Origin: Amphibalanus amphitrite
Taxonomy: Eukaryota; Arthropoda; Thecostraca; Balanomorpha; Balanidae
Direction: 5' to 3'
DNA: 64,000 nucleotides
Assembly: GCF_019059575.1 (NCBI RefSeq)
Contig: NW_024882040.1
Location: forward strand, 27,501-91,500
The notes beneath the pieces are model-generated. The model saw only the letters and a program-made list of their open reading frames with translations, searched no databases and had not been told where the DNA came from. This document shows positions 44,084 through 55,520 of this stretch, piece by piece. Position numbers and translations under genes: made by a program. Each line of letters begins with the position of its first letter. The stretch's first letter is position 1.

Positions 44084-45090
44084 TTGTTGCAAAAAGATTG
44101 TTTTTTATCTGTGCAAAAATTGTCCAAAAGCATTCAGTCTCATGGCCGCCATCTGCTGCGATGTCAGCAGCACAGATGCGATGCAATGCGCCGTTCACAC
44201 AAGATCAGGCAGTTTGAGCAGCCGCAGAATATGGACTCCAGGATCGACAGTGACCGGGAACTCGTACCTCAACTCTCAAGCTCCTCAAAGATGGGTGTTG
44301 GCCACAGGTCCACAGAAAAGTCAACCCGACAACAACTGTGGATGCAGCAGGATGGAGCCACGGCGCACACAACGAGAGACGTCAGGCAGTGGCTCGCGGA
44401 GAGATTCAACGGACGCGTCATTAGCAGACTGATGGAGCGAGAGTGGCTGGCTCGCAGTCCAGATCTGTCACCACTAGACTTTTGGTTTTGGACTGGCGGA
44501 ATTCCGGCGCAACCCTCCCACCACACTTCTGGAACTGCAAAACACCGTGGGGCGTGGATGCATTTGCTCGTGGGCTGAAGCCAGAGGACGTCAGGCAGGC
44601 GGTTCGGCATGTCTGCAGCAGTGTTCACCATGGGCCGGGCCAGCCCAATGGGCCATGGGCTGGGCTGGGCCCTCAAATGTGAAGAATCGATGGGCTGTGG
44701 ATGGGCTGGGCCAAGAACTGTTAAGTGGAGTCAGGGGTTCGCAACTGAGACAAAAACCATAACTGCATAGCTTATTTCTGTGCAAGACTCAAAAACGAGT
44801 CAATAAAGCACGCATGCAATGTGCATTGTGCATGCTGCTCGCAAAAGATTGATTCTTTGCTAACTTTGGATATGTGTGGTGTCGATAATTTTTAATCCAT
44901 TCATTTTTGACGGGCTGGGCCGGGTTGGGCCTTGGCGCTTTTACCATGAATGGGCTCGGGCTGGGCCGGGCTGTGAACCCATGGGCCTGAGCTGGGCTGG
45001 ACTGGAATTTTGCGGCCCGTGGCAAACACTGGTCTGCAGGAGGGCCGAAATCTGCCTCCGCAGAAACGGCGCCAGTGCCGAAAACTGAAA
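44084..45090 (+). pseudogene. Tc1/mariner-like DDE transposase, broken
   Basis: The catalytic-core half is readable: WMQQDGATAHTTRDVRQWL followed by RSPDLSPLDFWFW. The Asp of QDGA and the Asp of PLDF are separated by 41 residues, so this is a DD41D-type spacing. After a frameshift the reading GLKPEDVRQAVRHVC continues, across the hAT MITE at 44619-45031, into RRAEICLRRNGASAEN, the usual end of these proteins. The N-terminal DNA-binding part and the first catalytic Asp are not recognisable. Several frame breaks make it non-functional. Confidence 0.8.
44619..45031. mobile_element. hAT-like MITE (CAGTGTTC ends, GGGCC-rich) with 8-bp duplication GTCTGCAG
   Basis: Starts CAGTGTTCACCATGGGCC and ends GGCCCGTGGCAAACACTG, with GTCTGCAG on both sides (44611-44618, 45032-45039). 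Composed of repeated GGGCTGGGCCGGG words around an AT-rich middle. Removing it rejoins the transposase frame, which supports the boundaries. An inverted sister copy starts at 63692. Confidence 0.93.
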
Positions 45091-45112
45091 GCATGCAAGT
45101 GGCTTTAGCAGT

Positions 45113-45279
45113 GGCGGTCGCAGGGGGGGGGGGGCATCAGGGCCATGCCCCCCAAAGGCAAATCAGGGGGGCCATCATATCATTTGCCCCCCCCCCAAAC
45201 AACCGATGGGCCCCTATGGCCGTATGGGGCCCTGGTCCGTATTCGATTGTCACGAGGCTCGAGAAACCCACGCCAGCTA
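45113..45279. mobile_element. left part of a probable hAT-like element (CAGTGGCGGTCGCAGG)
   Basis: CAGTGGCGGTCGCAGGGGGG could pair with CTGTGACCGCCCCTG at about 47456-47470, enclosing the minisatellite. The flanking 8 bp do not match, so the boundary is tentative. Confidence 0.4.
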
Positions 45280-46830
45280 TTAACAGCTCCCATACCAGTC
45301 TTTGAGGGTCCTACACTGACCTCTGAGGGCCCTTCAGTGGCGGTCAAGCGCCCACATTGACCGCTGAGGACCCACATTGACCTCTGAGGGCCCTCCACTG
45401 GCCTTTGAGGGCCCCTAAACCGGCCTCAGGGGCCCAACCGGCGTCTAAGAGCCTCACACCGGCCTCTGGTGGCCTCATTTTTGTCTCTCGAGTCCCAAGA
45501 CTAGCCTTTAAGTGCTTCTGAGGGCCCCGCACAGCGCACTGGATTCTGAAGACCCGATGTCGGCCTCTAAGAGCCCGCATCGGCCTCCGGGGGCCCATCT
45601 TGGCCTTTGAGGGCCCTCCGCTGGTCTCTGGGGTCCAACGCCGGCCCATGCCGGTCTTTTGGGGCCCACACTGACCTCTAAGGGCCCATGCTGGCCTGTA
45701 AGGACCCACATTAGCCTCTGGGGCCCCCCGCACTGGATTCTGAAGGCCCAATGCCGGCCTCTTAAGGGCCCGCATCGGCGTCTGAGGGCCCATCTTGGCC
45801 TTTGAGGGCCCTCCGCTGGCCTCTGGGGTCCAACGCCGGCCCATGCCGGTCTTTTAGGGCCCCACACTGACCTCTGAGGGCCCAATGCTCGCCTATAAGG
45901 ACACACATTAGCCTCTATGGGCCCCGCACTGAATTCTGAAGACCCGATGCCGGCCTCTAAGGGCCCGCATCGGCCTCTGAGGGCCCATCTTGGCCTTTAA
46001 GGGCCCTCTACTGGCCTCTGGGGTCCAACGCCGGCCAATGCCAGTCTTTTAGGGTCCTATTCTGACCTCTGAGGGGCCCATGCTGGCCTGTAAGGGCCCA
46101 CATTAGCCTCTGAGGGCCCCCCGCACGGGCTTCTGAAGACCCGATGACGGCCTCTAAGGGCCCGCATCGGCCTCTGAGGGCCCATCTTGGCCTGTGAGGG
46201 ACCTCTACTGGCCTCTGGGGTCTAACGCCGGCCCATGCCAGTCGTTAAGGGCCCCGCACTGACCTCTGAGGGCTCCATGCTGGCCTGTAAGGAATCACAT
46301 TAGCCTCTGAGTGCCCAAGTCGGTCTCTGATGGCCTCAAACTGCCCTTTGCAGGCCCTGTACTGGTCTCTGAGGCCAAACTGGCCTCTAAGGGCCCAAAC
46401 CAGCCTCTAAAGGTCCCACACCGGCCTCTGATGGTCCCATTTCTGTCTCTGGGACCAAAACTGACCCCTATGTGCTTTTGAGGGCCCCGTATTGGCTCCT
46501 GAAGGATCAATGCCGGCTTTTGAGGACCCATAACGGTCTTTAAGGGCCTCATACCGACACCTGAGGCCCCACACTAGCCTCTGAGGTGGCCCCAAACTGG
46601 CCTATGAGGTCTCTACACCGGCCACTGATGGCCCTATTATGTTCTCTGGGGGGGCTCAAGCCTTACCTTTGGGCGTCACGCACTTGCCTCTGAGGGCCCA
46701 CACCAGCCTCTGTGGCCCTACCTGGGGCCCTTGAGGCCCTTCGCTGACCCTTGGGTCCAACGCCGGCCTCTGGGGGGTCTGACACTGTACTCTAAGGGCC
46801 CCATTGCAGCCTCTAGGCGATAGGTATCGC
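45280..46830. repeat. GGGCCC-rich minisatellite with 195-bp higher-order unit
   Basis: The basic unit of about 28 bp follows GGCCTCTGAGGGCCCA. At 45537, 45731, 45927 and 46124 the phrase CACTGGATTCTGAAGACC (variants) recurs, so about seven basic units form a higher-order repeat of 194-197 bp, four copies long. The outer parts are monomeric and more diverged. Open frames of W/P/R-rich protein here are repeat translation. Confidence 0.9.
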
Positions 46831-47639
46831 CGAAGCGCTATCGATGGGCCCATAATTGTAGGAACCATGGGTGCGGTGGGCGCAGTTGCACCAACAATAA
46901 TTCTGCAGTGGGTGCAGACAATGTATTCTGCATCCACAATAATCTGGAACAAAACCCCCTTTTCTCAGCAACACTACTTTCCAGGCAGCACGACAAATTT
47001 AGGATATTTTGCCTACTATCCATCTTTCGAAGCATTTCCTACTGTAATGGTGCTCAAAACTTACATTTGTGCTCAAGTAAAAAAATAAAAACGGAACACA
47101 TGTGATTGACCGCATACCGATGACCCACTGTCAAAAGTTTTAGCACGATATCTTCGAAAATGGCAAAGTTAGCCGCCTTTATTTTGCGGTAGTCAATTCA
47201 CAGCTGCGTGAATTATTGACAATATCAATGCTTCAAAAATGCACTCATCAGTATCTTTTCGACATGGTACACCCTCAAAGCTCGCATGAGCCTCCGCTCG
47301 GGTGCCGCTCCCTACCCCCCCCCCCCCCGCTTCACCGGCCATGGCTGGATTTATGCACCCGTGCACTACGCCCGTGGGCCCCTTTAAGCTAGCACCGGGC
47401 CCCCCGGGCCAGTGCAGGGGCCCCTTTGCCAAGTTGGCCCCCCCCAAACTCCAAGTCTGTGACCGCCCCTGTCTGAAGCATCACGACAGAAAAAGCCGTA
47501 CTTTCGTCAATACAATGGTATACTATGTGTTATTAACACAATCCTTAGATTTTGAGCCTATTTAAAATGAACATTCATTATGGAACACCCTGTCGTGTAG
47601 TCGTCGGTATCATGCTACCTTCTCAGTCTCACATTCATT

Positions 47640-47900
47640 TTTCTTGAAGCGTTTTTTTTTTTTGGGGGGGGGGGGGGCAAAGATATGTTGGCCCCCTTTC
47701 AGGCTTTTGGGGGCTTTGTCTCAGTGCCCCCCCCCCCCCTCCTGGATCTGCCAGTGTACGTAGGCCACTTTGAAGACACGGCTGATCTCGTACTGTGTGA
47801 TTCGCTGACCTGGATTTTGGATGGATGTAAGCATTCCTTGAAGGCGCTGGAGAATTGCACACAGTGGTTGTAAACGTTGCGATGTTTGGGGGGGGGGGGG
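47640..47900. repeat. poly-G/poly-C rich short repeat cluster
   Basis: G-runs at 47665 and 47888 and a C-run at 47727 next to CTGGATCTGCCAGTG, a variant of the CACTGGCGGATCC word seen at 35755, 37432, 41449 and 43625. Element borders could not be fixed. Confidence 0.45.
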
Positions 47901-47989
47901 GCAAGTGACACATGGCTAGGTTGTGCACCCGCAGACCTCGTGACTCTCGTGATTGTCTAATATCACGGGCATATCTTGCCAGTCTCGCA

Positions 47990-48232
47990 GTGCTCTACCA
48001 AGTATCCAGGAACCAGTCTTCGAAGACGGTGTTACTCCATCCTGAGTCTCATGCAACGAACTTTGTGCGGGGAAGAGCACTGACTTAGGTCCACGGGTCA
48101 ATTCTCATCCGGAAAAATGTCAGCGAGGCCAGGCCCATGTCACTCCACTTTTGATGACAGTTGACAGTTGACACCCTAAGCGGGCCTCAAGACAATTATG
48201 GTGTGGGGCGCCACAATCGCTTCCAAGCTACT
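47990..48232 (+). pseudogene. Tc1/mariner-like transposase fragment
   Basis: The plus strand reads KTIMVWGATIASKLL, resembling the (S)VMVWGxxS block that follows the first catalytic region in Tc1/mariner transposases, with broken frames before it. There are no ends and stops are frequent. Confidence 0.42.
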
Positions 48233-50955
48233 TGCCAACAGCTGGCATTTTTGAAAATAATATTTTGAAATAAAGTTGCAAATAATAAGAAATATTGTAA
48301 TGAAGTTGTTAATCATATCAATACGTTATCTAAAAACATGCTGAAAAATGATTTATTTTTAGTAAAAATATAAGGTCGATGCGCTTTAACGTTGCTTTTC
48401 TGCTACTGCAGAGGGTTTTTAAATCGCCTATATCTTCAAAACCGGCCATTTCTAAGCATATTGCTGCTCTTTTTTGTCGCTAGAAAATTAAATTAGTTGG
48501 GCCTTCCAGAGACATCAACGGTTTAGTGGTATGTGAAGGAAGAGTACCATCAATAATCTTCAAATGAAGTTTGTCATTTTTACGTTGTAAAGGAATGGAG
48601 TACCCCTTGCGAGCATCAGGGGTGACGTCACGTCACTCAGGATCTGTGTCTGATTGGTCGGCGGGGGAGTGACTGCACCTCCTGGCTCCTATATATGGCC
48701 TTGAGCGAGGCGAAATTAATGATCCACTGACAGACATGCAGCGTACTATAGCATACTATAGATTGTCACCATACTGGGCTTCACGGAATTTTGCATACAT
48801 GAATTGCATACATGTACATACCAGAATGCATGTTTCCAACTGATTTGTTTTTAGCGAAATTTATATTTGTTGCCTCACTGTTTTTCGTACAACCAAGAAA
48901 TGCACTAAATATTAAAATAGTACAGTGATGATGAAGACCGGCTTATAGAACAAGGTCATTGCTGGGATCGCCTTCTAAACTTGATCCTATCCCCTAATTC
49001 AATATACCCTGCAAAGTGCGGCAAAAATGTGACGTTCAAAAACACTGCAGACTATAAAATCATAAAAGATTGGAAGTAGAAGTCAACAGAAAACAAACTA
49101 CCTACATAATAAAATAAATAGTCTGTTGTTATAGATTCGTGGCTAAGGACTTTTAGGGGTTAAATCTGAATTGAAACGTATCGCGGTGGTTGTCTTCAGT
49201 CATGGATCTTTGTGATATACAGCCTTCTGAAGGCTTGATAAGATCAAATATGAGCACGGACACGTCTGAAAAGCTAAAAATATTGCTTCGAGAGGATATC
49301 TAATCCAAGGCTAAGAAGTCAATCTGATCCGGAGATTTGGAAAGCGATGCTGCAGAGGGCGATGGCGAATGGAGGAGCGGCCGTTAGACCATGACACACT
49401 GGGAAAGCATAGATATTCACGGTGTGCCGAAAGGCAGAAAGTCTCCGTCCCGGGAGCTTCTTTGATTGGTCCCGTCTCAAGCCTTTTATGATCCTAAAGA
49501 TAGCATATGCATATGTAAAACTGAACCTCGATGTCACCAATATTCGATCGATGATGAAAGTGCCGCCAACCATGGAAGACCGGTTGTAATTCTTCCGGGA
49601 CGTAATGTCGAAAAGCGTGCCGCAGACAGGGGGCAGCTAGAAAAGGAGACACTAAGAAGAGACCCGGAGAGACCTGCAGGCAGGATACGATTTAAAAAAT
49701 CGGAGGCCCTTGCACGAGTCTTGGCGGACGGGACGGCGCTCGATCATTCGTGGCCAACCGGTCGCCTGGAAAACATGCTGGGTAATCGGACTGTATGGTG
49801 TAGAAAACAAGGCAGGCGTACTCGACTACGCCCTAAACCGCAGCAGAGCCCACATGGCCTGTCCCGCATCGTATCCAAGGCCAAGGAGTTCTATAGCCTT
49901 GGGTCATTGGGTCGAGGTGGGAAGTGAGATGCGTACCGTTGGTACCGATAAGCACAGAAGCACAGAAGCTGCGCCTCCCTCACAGTAGCTGGATATATCC
50001 ACAGAACCGTGAACCATTCACAGACACGCCGCGCACCGGGCGGCACACACATCAACCACATCGAATCGCATTTTTCGAGTGACCTGAGGAAGAAGAACGT
50101 CAAAGCCGTGGATTTCATTACATCTTGACTACATGTTCATTGGCGGGAGTGCCACAAGCCACAATGATGCCTTGTGGCCAGCTTGTCGCCAGACTTCATC
50201 ACCGGCCGCCGGCGCCAGTTCTGAACTTGGTGAGTACCTACAGCCTAACCTAACCCAGTATCCCAGGCCCCAGCCTAACTAACCTAAACGTTCTGATTTT
50301 TGCCTACCAGGGATAAGGAAACTGTAGCTCCCAGGAACAGAATGGAAGCAGTTATAGTAAATGAAATGTTTTAGATAAGTGGTTATAAAGACAGATACAC
50401 AACCACTACCCCTGAAATATTTAATTTTTCTGGTCTGCCGTTTGAAAAGGTCAATTTAGCATGGAAACCCAACGGGATAGGAGCTTTTGAGCCATTTTGG
50501 TCTGAGTGCTACCAACTGTTACTGGCTACTTAAGTAAAATTAGTAGTTATCATGACCCTTTTCCGCGCGATGGCGCGCGACCCCATTCAGCGCGAGCGTA
50601 GTATAGGGCTCGCGGGCTATATAGAGCTATACATATATTCGTGTATCGACGGATCGCATCCAGGAAGCGCCGTGTAGTTTCAGCAGAGTTTCATTGATGT
50701 AGACTGTTAAATGTTTGTGGTATCATGAATGTGAAGCAATTCATTTATATTTAAGTTTTAACTGCTCGTCGCCCTGTTCCTAGCTGTTTCCAAAGAAATT
50801 GAGAAACAATGTTACACGCCCGGCATCCCTGCGTAGTGCGTACCGTATCTGCTGTTATTGACACGACTGAAGCACGCATGTACTGGCATGCGACAAGCTT
50901 CTGGTGGATTTAATTATGAGACTATGCGTAGTTTTCCGACACAGCGCAAAATCTG
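48233..50955. other. unassigned DNA
   Basis: Frames at 49466-49927 and 49710-49988 are the longest but show no domain. TATA-like CTATATATGG at 48688-48700 and GGCTATATAGAGC at 50608-50622 are noted separately. No repeat ends were found. Confidence 0.35.
48607..48725 (+). promoter_or_regulatory. promoter-like cluster (CRE, inverted CCAAT, GC box, TATA)
   Basis: Within 90 bp are TGACGTCACGTCAC, GATTGGTC (inverted CCAAT), GGCGGGGG and CTATATATGG. Spacing would place a start near 48725. No recognisable exon follows, so this is a motif-order observation only. Confidence 0.3.
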
Positions 50956-50959
50956 TTAA

Positions 50960-52147
50960 CCCTCGCCCGCACATGGGGGGAAGGTGTTTGCCACCCCCCC
51001 CCCAGGTAGTCTTTCTGCTCTGCACTCAACATTTTTAGAGCTAGAAGGCTGATTTTTCGTATAGCTGCTTCTCTATCCTTTTTTGATGTCCACTGAAAAT
51101 TTCAAGTTTCTGTGGTTTTTGGTTTCGGAGATATGACCTTGTTTTTCAGGTCATGTCATGACCCAAATGGCCAATTCTCAACATCTTGCGTTGGCTATGG
51201 GCCTTGTGAGCTTTGAACACCTTGATTTCGGCCTTTTATGGCCCGCACATGCCATTTTCCCATCCTAGAACGCACATGGGGGGGGGGGTGGTTGCCACCC
51301 CCCCCCCGCGCCATTTCGTTCCTGTTGGAGATAGAGCTTAGCGGTAAAGACCAAAAAGATTCTTTGGGAAGAGACGAATCCAATGATACCCAGTTTTACC
51401 TTCTCAGGTCAGTCATTGACCTTCCAGGTCAGGTCAAACTAAAAAATGTTGCTGTTTTGGGTCACCATTGGATATCAAGTGCGCTGCTTATCATATACCG
51501 ATGACGATGTTGTTTTCTGGTGCCAAGCCTGCTAGAACCTCTTTGTCACACTACCCGACCAGGTTTTTGCTGCTGAGGTCATTTCAGGTCAAGTTAGGTC
51601 AAGGTCAATTATATGTGTTTGTATGTCTGTGTGTGTCTGTGTGTATACTGATGTGTGCACCGATTGTTTATGTGTCCATATTACATGAAATGATGATCTG
51701 AGAAGCTTTTACCAAAAATGCAGTCAAAAAACTTCACAAAAAGTAAATTCCGCTTGCCTAAAACGCAATTATCTTAGATGACCTAGGTTGACCTTGACCT
51801 TGACCTTGACATCTGTACATCGTCGAACAACATGTTCCATGATAGGTGGGAGGTAATACTGGCAAAAAAGGCCGAAATCAAGGTGTCAAAAGCTCACAAG
51901 GCCCATAGCCAACGCAAGATGTTGAGAATTGGCCATTTGGGTCATGACATGACCTGAAAAACAAGGTCATATCTCCGAAACCAAAAACCACAGAAACTTG
52001 AAATTTTCAGGGGACATCAAGAAAGGATAGAGGAGCAGCTATACGAAAAATCAGCCTTCTAGCTCTAAAAATGTTGAGTGCAGAGCAGAAAGACTACCTG
52101 GGGGGGGGGGGTGGCAACCACCCCCCCCCCCCATGTGCGGGCGAGGG
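50960..52147. mobile_element. TTAA-flanked long-arm MITE, family G
   Basis: Ends CCCTCGCCCGCACATGGG and CCCATGTGCGGGCGAGGG, TTAA at 50956-50959 and 52148-52151. The inverted arms are about 280 bp and nearly identical (CAACATTTTTAGAGCTAGAA, GGTCATGTCATGACCCAAAT). A third ACATGGGGGG hairpin at 51270-51310 and a TG-rich tract at 51615-51660 lie in the core. 1188 bp, non-coding; the near-identical arms suggest youth. Confidence 0.92.
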
Positions 52148-52439
52148 TTAAGGTCACGTATGGAAACGTATGAGCATCCTGCTCATCCAGCATTGCCGTA
52201 AAAATATTTTTGCTTGTAATCCGCGGATGACGGGTATATCCCATAACGTGGGTGACTCGGGAGGGGATTCTGCATAGCTTCCCAGCTGTCTTCGAAACTA
52301 CTCGTTCAATACTAAAATTCAAACGGCTTCTGATAGGAATAGCTGACAAACGAAACCTAACTTTGTCACAAAAGGTCATGGAAAGGTCATGGGTCACAAA
52401 AGGTCATGGAAGGAAATGTATATATTTTTAAGGTCATGC

Positions 52440-53160
52440 GACACATCTTTAATGGTCCATTTCGGCAAAAGCATCTAAAAATGATGTCATCTGGGTCGTC
52501 CGATTCGAAACTATTTCCATTCGACAAATGAAGGTCAGGTCACGGCGAGGTCAAAAAGGTCAAATTTTGAAGTTGAACATTCTCAACAAAAAGATGTGCA
52601 TCGGATGCAATTTGAGCTCTGGAACACGATGATGCTATTCGTTTTGGTTTTCGATGTCAAGAACGTACTGAAATTGCCTTTGCAATATCGAAAATTGTGA
52701 TTAAAGGGACCCTCCCACCTTAACATTAGTTTTGAGTTGAGATAGCCAAGTTTGCGGCCAGGCTCAGAAACCACCATTTATCCTGGTCGCAACCCCCGCA
52801 GCTTTATAGTGTTCAAGAAATTTCTTCCCTTTACTTGCAGGGTGGGACCAGCGTAGTCCCTATCTCTTAACACTAACGGACTCTGATGACGTCATCAAGC
52901 CCATTGACCGCGCGTTATAAAATAAAAAACGGGTGAATATTTTTCGGTGAAATTTGGTAGATGCTCATTTTCGCTCTTTCTGATTCACGGTACACCACTT
53001 TTATGCCAATTCATTAACTTTTTTAAGGTGGGAGGGTCCCTTTAACCGACTACGGTAAAATGCAAAAGCCGATAACATTGCCATTTCTGAAGATATCTGA
53101 CTGAAACTTTCCAAAAGCAATGCAAATGTTACATACAAAAGCCAATAAGGTTCATTCTGG
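52440..53160 (-). mobile_element. family E relic, reversed, host of MITE L
   Basis: Reverse-strand landmarks shared with E: GATGCAATTTGAGCTCTGGA, AACACGATGATG, GAAGATATCTGACTGAAAC. The ends are lost. Continuous once L is removed. Confidence 0.65.
52705..53041. mobile_element. small TTAA-flanked MITE, family L
   Basis: 337 bp with ends AGGGACCCTCCCACCTTAA and TTAAGGTGGGAGGGTCCCT, TTAA at 52701-52704 and 53042-53045. Ends differ in type from the CCC...GGG families (AGGGACCC start, no homopolymer hairpin). Contains TGACGTCATCA at 52885. Confidence 0.9.
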
Positions 53161-53431
53161 TCGATGGCTCCTCCCCAAAACTCTGAATGTTATCAACCAT
53201 ATCGGACATTCTTACGATGTTCTGTTGGCTGGATGTCTTTTTGCTTTATTGCCGGGACGGGTGTGATGTTGGTGGCGGGTGTGACCCAAGGTGTGACCCC
53301 CCTTTGCCTTCCGCCTCTAATTGAGCTAGAACCTCGCCGGAAAAAAACGACCGTGTGCGCTATTATGAGACGCGGGGAATGGTACACAAGTTTAAAGTCT
53401 GGTAAATCGATGAACTCGGTGGTCAGGTCAA

Positions 53432-54482
53432 CCCGTCACCGTGCCCCGTAGGGCTATCGGCGGACCCCACCACCCGTAGAGCGGGGGGGGGGGGGGGGCG
53501 TTTCGGCCTCCCCTCCCCTAAGATTTCGGAAAGTTACCGGCCGATTTTCAAAATACAAACGGCGTTAAATAGCCCCACCAAGGAACTACCCTTTGACCCA
53601 ATTTTATTGACCTCGGTCCAACTGATGACGTCACAAGTCAGGTCAAAGGTCGAATTTCCACCGTTTACAGGCATCTCAAGAAATGTGTGGCAAAATCGAG
53701 TAAAAGGCAGGCTTTGATTTAGAATTGTCCGTCAAACACATATTTTGCTATTCGAGGTCACAGATACCACATCAGGTCACTGAGGGTCACAATACGAAAG
53801 TGTCGTGTGATACATGTTTTATGATCCATTTCACACGATTATGTGGGTCAAACAACCTTTGGAGCTAGTTTAGGTTTTGTTCTGGTGAAGGTCAGGTCAA
53901 GGTCAGGTCAAATTAGGTCAACTTTCGAAGTTGATATTTTTGCTTAACATGGGTGTCGATTCGATGCAGCTCGTCACGGGGAGTCTAATGGTGGTCTTAT
54001 GGTCTTTGTTTTGCGCTACGTGGTCTAGAGTTGCTAAAAATTGTTTGAATATTTGACGTCATCAGTTTTGAAATGTTTTCGCTATAACTTGGCCAAAAAA
54101 GAGGTATCGATATCAAATTTTGTATGTGGATAGAAGACCGTAACTCCTATCATATATTCTCCATTTTTTGAAATTCGAAAAAAACTTGGGATTTTTGGGC
54201 TATTATGTCCAAAATTTGCTTTTCTAATTTTTGGGGGCAAAATCCAAAAATTTCAATACCTACCTAAATCAATGGCACATGACGTCATTCTGACGTCATT
54301 TGCGGCCAACCTATCATAGCCTCTGGAATACTTTTGAATTTTTTGGTGAAAATGTGTTAAATTGATGTCCGGAGGGGTCCTGAAAGTTTGGTGACGATAT
54401 CTGCAGTCGTTTAGGAGATATCTACGGAAAAGGACAGGGGGCGTTTCGTCCCCCGCCCCCCCCCCCCCCTATGGGGCGCGGG
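53432..54482 (+). mobile_element. family B MITE, copy 2, flanked by TCAA
   Basis: Ends CCCGTCACCGTGCCCCGTAG and ATGGGGCGCGGG. TCAA lies on both sides (53428-53431, 54483-54486). The reverse of C2 shows the uninterrupted site GGTCAGGTCAAGTGCC, so TCAA was the original target, not a decayed TTAA. 1051 bp, collinear with B1 minus its nested A. Confidence 0.9.
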
Positions 54483-54739
54483 TCAAGTGCCTCAGGTGAG
54501 GACTTGGTTTCGGTAACCGCCAAAATGGTCGCAGAGCCGCAATTTAAGCACCATCGTGTTTTCTGTCTGTGCTTAGGCGCGTCGAAAGATATACTACACT
54601 TTTTGCTTAGGTGAGGTCACTTCAACCCGCGCCCCGCTGGGGGTCCTAGATTTCCACGTCCTGCTGGGGGGGGGGGGGTTGAACACCCCCTTCTAACTGG
54701 GCCCCTGGGCCAGGGCCCAGGTAGCGATACATGGAATGG

Positions 54740-55337
54740 ACAATTCACGGCCCACGTGCAATTTACATTAACCGCAGAGGCGAACGGATTTTCACCTCTA
54801 ACTTCGTACTGCTGATCTTCCCTGGCCCCCTATAGTGACAACACAAGTACAGACGTCCGCCAACAGAGGACGCCAATGAAGGCAACGGTGATAGGCCTGT
54901 GAAAAGGTGAGCAAAAGTAAAAATTACATTTTAAATAAACGCAAATTAATTGACAGTAAAGGCACTTGAACTAACGCTATCTATTTGTAAGGAGCAATTA
55001 ATATTTCCAACATAAATATAAAAATTGGCAACGCGGCTTTCCGCCCTTCAGACGCCCAACCTTAAAAGAGCAACAACGCCATTTCCCGCCCCCCCCCCCG
55101 CCCCCTAACCGCCCCGCTCTTTACCAACTTCCCCATAAATAACAGTCTCCCCCGGTTATCTGGCATCTCATATGGTGGCTCGGTACCGAGCCAGTTTCCG
55201 GGCTCGGTTACCGAGCCAAAACAAAAGTGGGATGTCCGGTTGAACGGGGTTGAGGCCTATCATAGCCAAACGATGCGAACAACGGTCCGATCTTACACAG
55301 GTTTAGCGGTAGGTAAGACGCGGGAGCACCAGGTTAA
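54740..55337. other. unassigned segment between the D2 left end and C2
   Basis: Not matched to D1 and not part of C. Contains a C-run at 55090 and the hairpin GGCTCGGTACCGAGCCAG / GGCTCGGTTACCGAGCC at 55178-55218. Probably another insert whose ends I cannot see. Confidence 0.4.
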
Positions 55338-55520
55338 CCCTCGCCGGCCGAGGGGGGGGGGGGTGCCGCCCCCCCCCCATAGGGTTTTTTCGCGATAACT
55401 CCGAACACGCTGGCGATAGAGAGCTGAAACTTGGCATACCTGACCTTTGATCCAAGCCGCATCTTTTGACACCAAACGCATTTTTGGGTCAGGTCAGGTC
55501 ACTGACCTATGACGTCATAA

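Larger units (their letters stand above)
43999..47591 (+). mobile_element. mariner-type transposon relic with later insertions
   Basis: GGGTGTTTCATAATTAGTG at the left and TCATTATGGAACACCC at the right are inverted ends, with TTCATTTTAAA following each. A transposase remnant lies at 44090-45090. A hAT MITE (44619-45031), a minisatellite (45280-46830) and E-like sequence (about 47060-47170) interrupt or extend it. The left flank is TA; the right flank is TG, so the duplication is not intact. Confidence 0.68.

Noticed and set aside
45344..46552. Trp/Pro/Arg-rich open frames
   Set aside because: They follow the 28-bp minisatellite in frame for short distances and are not genes.
45280..46830. 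CRISPR-like regular spacing
   Set aside because: Units are contiguous tandem repeats with no unique spacers, in animal DNA.
49466..49988. 153-codon plus-strand frame
   Set aside because: No domain, no conserved motif and an overlapping second frame; could be chance.
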